A stretch of DNA of 10,866 bases from Candidatus Omnitrophica bacterium CG02_land_8_20_14_3_00__42_8 (GTDB taxonomy: Bacteria > Omnitrophota > Gorgyraeia > Gorgyraeales > Gorgyraeaceae): positions 1-10,866 of the forward strand of contig PEUD01000098.1 in NCBI GenBank assembly GCA_002780805.1, read 5' to 3'. Position 1 is the first letter of the stretch. Each line of letters starts with the position of its first letter. The notes under the pieces were generated by a model that had not been told where the DNA came from, made no database searches, and worked only from the letters and a program-made list of their open reading frames with translations. Positions 7,116-10,866 of this stretch are shown piece by piece. The position numbers and the translations under genes are program-made.

Positions 7116-7725
7116 CGCGATTATTCAATATTTTCAATCCTTGAGATTTGATGGAATCTAGTACTGCCCTGGAAGATATAGTTGCGCCTGTAATTGCCTG
7201 AATTCCTTCTTTGGATAATTCTAACTCTTTTATATTTCTATTTATGAACTGTTCTGTAAAATAAGGGGATATGATTTTCCAGGAATGTTTTTCTTTTTTG
7301 AATATTTCTTTTAAAGAGCTGAATAGCGTCCCAGTAGAAACAATTTCCATAATCTTGGCGCCAAGGCCCGGGGTTTCGTTCTGAGAAAGGATCCTTACCC
7401 CTGTAATGGTCCCGTCTTTTTTAATCCCCGCCATTGTTTCTATAACGCTCGAGTAGCCATACTTTTTAGCAATATATATGTATCCCTGCGGTTCCGGGCA
7501 GCTTCCTTTGAACACTTTTCTGTATTTTACTACTCCGCCTTTTTTTACAATCTCTATCCTATCTCCTATTGTCTCAGGCATTACCTGTTTAAGAGCTTCT
7601 TCCTGAATCATGCTCTCTTGTTTTTGTATCCTGGATTTTGTCAGGCTATAAGTCCCGGCTAGAATAGATGCTGCTATTAAATTAACAAGAAATAAAATAA
7701 ACGCGAATTTTAAAATAGTTTTCAC
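7108..7725 (-). CDS. rnfG: Rnf complex flavoprotein subunit G
   Basis: RnfG is a 205-residue protein with one N-terminal membrane anchor (about 5-24) and an extracytoplasmic FMN-binding domain. The flavin attachment motif is TGAT (179-182) in AITGATISS, with T182 as the expected FMN-linked residue. The SQNETPGLGAKI segment (114-125) is also typical. The start is GTG at 7725, preceded by GGAAGGAAGAG; both lie in the downstream arm of a palindromic element that fills the gap after rnfC. The end overlaps rnfD by 8 bases. Length is normal for the family. Flavinylation needs an ApbE enzyme encoded elsewhere. Confidence 0.96.
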   Translation of the reverse strand: MKTILKFAFILFLVNLIAASILAGTYSLTKSRIQKQESMIQEEALKQVMPETIGDRIEIVKKGGVVKYRKVFKGSCPEPQGYIYIAKKYGYSSVIETMAGIKKDGTITGVRILSQNETPGLGAKIMEIVSTGTLFSSLKEIFKKEKHSWKIISPYFTEQFINRNIKELELSKEGIQAITGATISSRAVLDSIKSQGLKILNNRDE

Positions 7726-7777
7726 CCAGCTCTTCCTTCCTAATATTTATCCCAGCCCAAAGGAAGGGCTGGGTTCA
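7723..7777 (-). repeat. TGA-hairpin-SD-GTG intergenic cassette, copy 2 (rnfC/rnfG junction)
   Basis: This 55-nt element runs on the minus strand from the rnfC stop TGA to the rnfG start GTG. The arms ACCCAGCCCTTCCTT (7774-7760) and AAGGAAGAGCTGGGT (7738-7724) pair at 14 of 15 positions around a 21-nt loop. It matches the element at 3551-3603, but one arm position is A-T here where copy 1 has C-G, a compensatory change. A second, mutually exclusive hairpin is possible: CCCAGCCC (7773-7766) with GGGCTGGG (7758-7751), which would free the rnfG ribosome site. Confidence 0.8.
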
Positions 7778-9094
7778 TCGCCTTTTTATCTTTAATTTCG
7801 CAAGTTTTATAAGCTGCACAAGCGGTATCTTAGACGGACATACAAAACTGCAAGACCCGCATTCAATACAATCAAGAGGGTCATAAGAACCAGCTATGTC
7901 AAATCTCTCTTTTTTAACGCTGAGCCCTATGGCGCAAGGCATAAGGCCCAGAGGACAAGCCTCAATGCACCTGGAACACCTGATACAGCCAAGCTCTTCT
8001 TCTTTCACTTTGAACTTTTTATCAAGGGCCAGGATGCCGGATGTACCTTTAATAACAGGCGCGTTCAGATTAAATTGAGCCACTCCCATCATGGGGCCGC
8101 CCATTATAATTTTATATACGCCGGCCTTGGGGCTTAACCCGCAATAGTCAAGAATATCTTTTATCGGAGTCCCTATCCTTGTTAAAATATTTTTTGCTAT
8201 GCTGGGAAAACTGCCTGACACCGTTATGACTCTTTCATACAAAGGCTTTCTTAAATAAACCGCTTCATAGACAGCAAAAACCGTCTGCACGTTATTTACA
8301 ACAACCCCTATATCAAGAGGCAGGCCCCCTGAAGGCACTTCTTTATCCAATAACGTCTCTATAAGCTGTTTCTCCCCTCCCTGTGGATATCGCGTCTTCA
8401 GATTCACCATATTTATCCTGCAATTTTCATCTTTTATTCTGAACAATGCGCTCTTTATGTTCTCTATCGCGTCCAGCTTATTTTCTTCTATGCCTATAAT
8501 TATATCTTTAACCCCTAGAACCTTTGCCATTAATTGAGCGCCTAAAATTATTTCTTTCGGTTTCTCCAGCATCAAGCGGTGATCGCATGTTAAAAAAGGT
8601 TCGCATTCCGCGCCGTTTATAATAAGCGTATTTATCTTCTTAGCCGGCGGAGGGTTTAACTTTACGGATAATGGAAACGCGGCGCCTCCCATGCCAACGA
8701 TACCGGCTTCCCTTATTAAAGCTGCTATTTCTTCTTTTGATAAAGCGGATACGTCTTTGGCAGGTATCGAATCCAAAGACGCTTTCGTATCTTGCCCGTC
8801 TGATTCCACTATAATCGCTTTGGAAATACCTATTATAGGGTGAGGGCTTTCTTCAATCGCGATAACCCTGCCGGAAATACTTGAATGCAGGTTCGCGGAA
8901 ATAAACCCTTTTGCATGCGCTATCAGGGATCCTGTTTTAACGCTGTCGCCTGCATTAACCGCAGGCTCTGAGGGGGCCCCTGCATGCTGGGATAAGTGCA
9001 ATATCGCTCTCTTTGGGAGCGGGGCCTGCTCTATTTTCTTATTCTTTGTTATATTTTTAAAATCAGGCGGATGTATAAAATTTAAGCTCGTCAT
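7775..9094 (-). CDS. rnfC: Rnf complex NADH-binding iron-sulfur subunit C
   Basis: RnfC is the 439-residue peripheral subunit where NAD+ is reduced or NADH oxidised. The N-terminal HPPDFK is the family start signature and fixes the ATG at 9094. A biotinyl-like barrel follows, then the nucleotide/flavin region with GIVGMGGAAFP (131-141) and INGAECEPFLTCDHRLM (159-175), which resembles complex I NuoF. Two [4Fe-4S] motifs come last: CIRCSRCIEACP (370-381) and CIECGSCSFVCP (409-420). It is the first gene of the rnf operon. There is no Shine-Dalgarno sequence, and the predicted -10 box lies so close that the mRNA would start about 2 bases before the ATG, implying leaderless translation. Confidence 0.97.
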   Translation of the reverse strand: MTSLNFIHPPDFKNITKNKKIEQAPLPKRAILHLSQHAGAPSEPAVNAGDSVKTGSLIAHAKGFISANLHSSISGRVIAIEESPHPIIGISKAIIVESDGQDTKASLDSIPAKDVSALSKEEIAALIREAGIVGMGGAAFPLSVKLNPPPAKKINTLIINGAECEPFLTCDHRLMLEKPKEIILGAQLMAKVLGVKDIIIGIEENKLDAIENIKSALFRIKDENCRINMVNLKTRYPQGGEKQLIETLLDKEVPSGGLPLDIGVVVNNVQTVFAVYEAVYLRKPLYERVITVSGSFPSIAKNILTRIGTPIKDILDYCGLSPKAGVYKIIMGGPMMGVAQFNLNAPVIKGTSGILALDKKFKVKEEELGCIRCSRCIEACPLGLMPCAIGLSVKKERFDIAGSYDPLDCIECGSCSFVCPSKIPLVQLIKLAKLKIKRR

Positions 9095-9102
9095 ATTTAT
9101 GT

Positions 9103-9131
9103 ATTATACAAAAAAACCGGTTTCTTGACAA
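9103..9131 (-). promoter_or_regulatory. promoter of the rnf operon (sigma-70 type)
   Basis: On the minus strand, TTGTCA (9131-9126) and TATAAT (9108-9103, full consensus) are 17 bases apart. The expected start point, near 9096, is 2 bases before the rnfC ATG. The spacer contains the 10-base palindrome AAACCGGTTT (9114-9123), a possible operator. The -35 box overlaps that of the divergent promoter by five bases. Confidence 0.7.
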
Positions 9132-9153
9132 CCTTTTTAAGTTCAGGTATACT
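9125..9153 (+). promoter_or_regulatory. promoter of the Cys-rich small protein (sigma-70 type)
   Basis: TTGACA (9125-9130, full consensus) and TATACT (9148-9153, 5 of 6) are separated by 17 bases. The start point would be near 9160, just before the Shine-Dalgarno sequence AGGAGGT (9163-9169). It is the best promoter in the window and shares its -35 region with the rnfC promoter on the other strand. Confidence 0.8.
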
Positions 9154-9173
9154 CTCTCTTATAGGAGGTTAAA

Positions 9174-9341
9174 ATGGGTATCGGAGACTTCGGAAAATGC
9201 TGCACAGATTGTCAGATTTATTGGACATGCGAAACCAAGTGGTATAGAGGCGAGCGGCACGAAGACGATATATGCTGCCCTACCTGCAATTACTATTCAA
9301 CCTGTAAGGCATCAAGCAAATCCAAAAAGAAACAGAAATAA
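9174..9341 (+). CDS. 55-residue protein with duplicated CCx2Cx5C modules (putative metal-binding)
   Basis: I do not recognise a named family. The protein begins MGIGDFGKCCTDC and has eight cysteines in two matching modules: C9-C10-x2-C13-x5-C19 (KCCTDCQIYWTC) and C34-C35-x2-C38-x5-C44 (ICCPTCNYYSTC), 25 residues apart, followed by a Lys/Ser-rich tail (KASSKSKKKQK). Each module could bind one metal ion or contribute to a cluster; zinc or iron-sulfur are both possible. There is no signal peptide or membrane segment, so it should be cytoplasmic. A consensus Shine-Dalgarno sequence (AGGAGGT) and a strong promoter directly upstream show it is a real, probably well-expressed gene. It is divergent from rnfC with a shared promoter region, which hints at joint control with the Rnf complex. 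No helix-turn-helix is visible; a regulatory or redox role is inference. Confidence 0.85.
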   Translation: MGIGDFGKCCTDCQIYWTCETKWYRGERHEDDICCPTCNYYSTCKASSKSKKKQK

Positions 9342-9381
9342 ATGGCCCTTCGGAAAGTTTTTCTTTGTATAAAAGGGCCAT
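9342..9381. terminator. candidate bidirectional terminator between the small protein and the MFS gene
   Basis: ATGGCCCTT (9342-9350) and AAGGGCCAT (9373-9381) form a perfect 9-base stem around a 22-base loop that is rich in T on the plus strand. It starts directly after the small gene's stop and lies between convergent genes. There is no clear T run after the stem, so termination is likely but not certain. Confidence 0.5.
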
Positions 9382-9400
9382 CCTGAGCGGAGCGAAGGAT
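9380..9400. repeat. GAGCGGAG-type short palindromic repeat
   Basis: ATCCT and AGGAT flank GAGCGGAGCGA, giving a small REP-like element directly after the hairpin. Its GAGCGGAGC core also occurs on the minus strand in the rnfD-rnfE spacer, so it is probably a dispersed repeat of this genome. Confidence 0.45.
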
Positions 9401-9402
9401 CT

Positions 9403-10656
9403 CTAAACCTTATCTTCTTCTTTCTCCAGTTTTATTAATTTCACTAAACCTATAATAGAAAATAACATTCCTATTATAATAAGGACCCAGCCCCTTTCCA
9501 CCTTTTCTGCGGCCAGAGACGCGAAGAACATAAACAAAATAAATCCAGCGTGCATTATTATTTCCAGAGAACTGAAGATCCTGCCTCTCATCTCATTCGG
9601 CATCACTTCATGAAGCAGTGTGTTGGAAGATACTATTATCGGCGCGCTAAAAATCCCGAGTGCTATGGACAACACACCGGCTATAAAAAAAGAAGGTATA
9701 AACTTAAGGCAGGCGGCGAAAATAACTATTATCAATCCTGCGGTCAGCAATCCGAAATTGATCACTTTTCTTTTTGAAAACTTCGAACCAAACCTTCCGT
9801 ATATAACAGACCCCAGGAACAACCCCATTCCTAAAAACATTACAAGAAAACCAAGATGTTCAGTAGATGAACGCAGCGCCTCCTGTATGAACACTATTAT
9901 TACAATGTAAATGGAGCCGGCCCCTGCCATGAGAAGAAACATGGTATTTGCGACCATCTTCACGTCCTTGTGGCTCCTCAAATACATCAGGCCTTCTTTT
10001 ATGTCTTCTATAATAGTTTTCCGAGCGATGTCAGCGAGCTTTACGCCAGCCCTGGCAGATTCTATGTTTTCTTTTAATTTAACAACTACGAAAAATAGAA
10101 GTGCCGCGGATATAAAATAACTTATTGAGTCTATATAAAATCCTGCCTGAGGCCCGAATGCCGCAACTATCAAGCCGCTGAATCCGAAACTTACTATTGT
10201 GGCAATCATCATGGTAGTGGACGACAGAGAATTTGCCAGAAGCAGTTTGTCTTTATGCACAATATCAGGGATTATGGAAAGCTTTGAAGGCAGGAAAAAT
10301 CTCGTGACAGAAAAAATTATGAATACGACTATATAGATAGGCACCATGCTGGTGGAATATTTAATAATAAGAGGAAGTAAAACCACCAGGCCGCCTCTTA
10401 TAAGATCGCACGTGATCATGGTGGTTTTTCTATCCCATCTATCTACATATATACCTGCTATAGGTCCTATAATAAATACCGGGAGTATCGTAAAAGAGAG
10501 CAATTTCGCCAACTCTATGGTAGAGCCGGGCGTACGGAGATACACAAGGCCTATCAAGGCCATCTGATCCAGCCTGTCCCCGAAGTTTGAAACTATCTGG
10601 GCAAACCAGAGAAGGAAAAAATTTCTATCTTTTAAGAGTTCTCTTACGTGGGCCAT
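9403..10656 (-). CDS. major facilitator superfamily transporter (EntS/drug-efflux-like)
   Basis: This is a 417-residue membrane transporter with about 12 hydrophobic segments in two halves. The loop between segments 2 and 3 has the MFS motif A, GIYVDRWDRKT (about 68-78). The C-terminal half has PNEMRGRIFSS, typical of the enterobactin-exporter and macrolide-efflux-like branch (MFS_3). The substrate cannot be told from the sequence. I chose the ATG at 10656 (MAHVRELLKDRNFFLLW). A GTG-type in-frame start at 10692 would give MVQIHSSAPNFP, but those codons are the T-arm and acceptor of the tRNA-Thr gene. The chosen start has no Shine-Dalgarno sequence and lies 12 bases after the tRNA 3' end, so it is probably translated from a very short leader after tRNA processing. 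Confidence 0.9.
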   Translation of the reverse strand: MAHVRELLKDRNFFLLWFAQIVSNFGDRLDQMALIGLVYLRTPGSTIELAKLLSFTILPVFIIGPIAGIYVDRWDRKTTMITCDLIRGGLVVLLPLIIKYSTSMVPIYIVVFIIFSVTRFFLPSKLSIIPDIVHKDKLLLANSLSSTTMMIATIVSFGFSGLIVAAFGPQAGFYIDSISYFISAALLFFVVVKLKENIESARAGVKLADIARKTIIEDIKEGLMYLRSHKDVKMVANTMFLLMAGAGSIYIVIIVFIQEALRSSTEHLGFLVMFLGMGLFLGSVIYGRFGSKFSKRKVINFGLLTAGLIIVIFAACLKFIPSFFIAGVLSIALGIFSAPIIVSSNTLLHEVMPNEMRGRIFSSLEIIMHAGFILFMFFASLAAEKVERGWVLIIIGMLFSIIGLVKLIKLEKEEDKV

Positions 10657-10668
10657 AGGAAAATTCGG

Positions 10669-10741
10669 AGCCGATGAGTGGATTTGAACCACCGACCTGA
10701 GCTTTACGAAAGCCCTGCTCTGCCAGCTGAGCTACATCGGC
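10669..10741 (-). tRNA. tRNA-Thr (anticodon CGT)
   Basis: The 73-nt sequence folds into a standard cloverleaf: acceptor GCCGATG/CATCGGC (7 pairs), D-stem GCTC/GAGC, anticodon stem GGGCT/AGCTC with loop TTCGTAA, variable AGGTC, and T-arm GGTGG-TTCAAAT-CCACT. The anticodon CGT (10708-10706) reads ACG, so threonine. Discriminator base is T. CCA is not encoded (CCG follows), so it must be added by the nucleotidyltransferase. The MFS gene starts 12 bases downstream and is likely on the same transcript. Confidence 0.96.
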
Positions 10742-10754
10742 ATAATCAATAAAT

Positions 10755-10760
10755 ATCATA
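10755..10760 (-). promoter_or_regulatory. possible -10 box for tRNA-Thr
   Basis: TATGAT on the minus strand would place the start point about 7 bases before the tRNA. No good -35 box is found at 16-18 bases (TCTTCT or TTCTTC only), so this is weak. Confidence 0.3.
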
Positions 10761-10806
10761 TGTAACAGTTCAGTTGTAGAAGAACTCTGACGAGACGCGT
10801 TGTCTG

Positions 10807-10856
10807 GAGCAGCGAAGCGAGCTTCAGCGGGCTTCGCGTAGATAAGCTTTGGCGCG
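10807..10856. repeat. GC-rich inverted repeats upstream of tRNA-Thr
   Basis: GCGAAGC (10812-10818) and GCTTCGC (10831-10837) form a 7-base inverted repeat, with a further GAAG/CTTC pair inside it. The stretch stands out from its A+T-rich surroundings and resembles an intergenic palindromic repeat. No gene start is visible in 10742-10866. Confidence 0.4.
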
Positions 10857-10866
10857 GAGCTTCCTT

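Noticed and set aside
9174..9341. Small protein as rnfH or a rubredoxin
   Set aside because: RnfH has no such cysteines, and rubredoxin needs two CxxCG-type motifs about 30 residues apart without adjacent CC pairs.
10657..10692. Upstream in-frame start for the MFS protein (MVQIHSSAPNFP)
   Set aside because: These codons are the T-arm and acceptor stem of the tRNA-Thr gene; the family-like sequence begins at MAHVREL.

Overview
The window reads as a chromosomal segment of an uncultured, probably anaerobic bacterium. It is rich in A+T with compact operons, and it carries a complete Rnf complex (ferredoxin:NAD+ oxidoreductase coupled to ion transport). No gene gives a firm taxon. The dispersed TTCGTCG-type palindromic repeats, the short FtsH-like protease and the style of the proteins make me think of Candidatus Omnitrophota or a related PVC-type lineage, but that is an impression and not a measurement.

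Layout. Positions 46-2915 (+) hold a two-gene unit: an FtsH-like membrane AAA+ zinc protease with almost no periplasmic domain, translationally coupled (ATGA) to an unrecognised lipoprotein. A 35-bp perfect palindrome (2921-2955) marks the meeting point with the minus-strand genes. From 9094 down to 2954 (-) lie rnfC, rnfG, rnfD, rnfE, rnfA and rnfB, then a thioredoxin and purN. Diverging from rnfC is a 55-residue protein (9174-9341, +) with two CCx2Cx5C modules, driven by a near-consensus promoter whose -35 box overlaps the -35 box of the rnfC promoter. A hairpin and a small GAGCGGAG repeat separate it from a minus-strand MFS transporter (9403-10656). That transporter starts 12 nt after the 3' end of a tRNA-Thr(CGT) gene (10669-10741).

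How the genes work together. Rnf moves electrons between reduced ferredoxin and NAD+ and builds an ion gradient. All six subunits are present with their cofactor motifs intact, but the order is C-G-D-E-A-B and not the well-known C-D-G-E-A-B. Thioredoxin and PurN (purine synthesis) follow on the same strand and may be partly co-transcribed.

Most unusual observation. The rnfC/rnfG and trxA/purN junctions are filled by two related 53-55-nt cassettes. Each runs from a TGA stop through a long inverted repeat to a Shine-Dalgarno sequence and a GTG start. The arms differ by a compensatory base-pair change and share one mismatch at the same position. This suggests either a repeated mobile palindrome exapted as a start signal or a structured translational-coupling element. 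The shared-promoter Cys-rich protein is the second point worth following.
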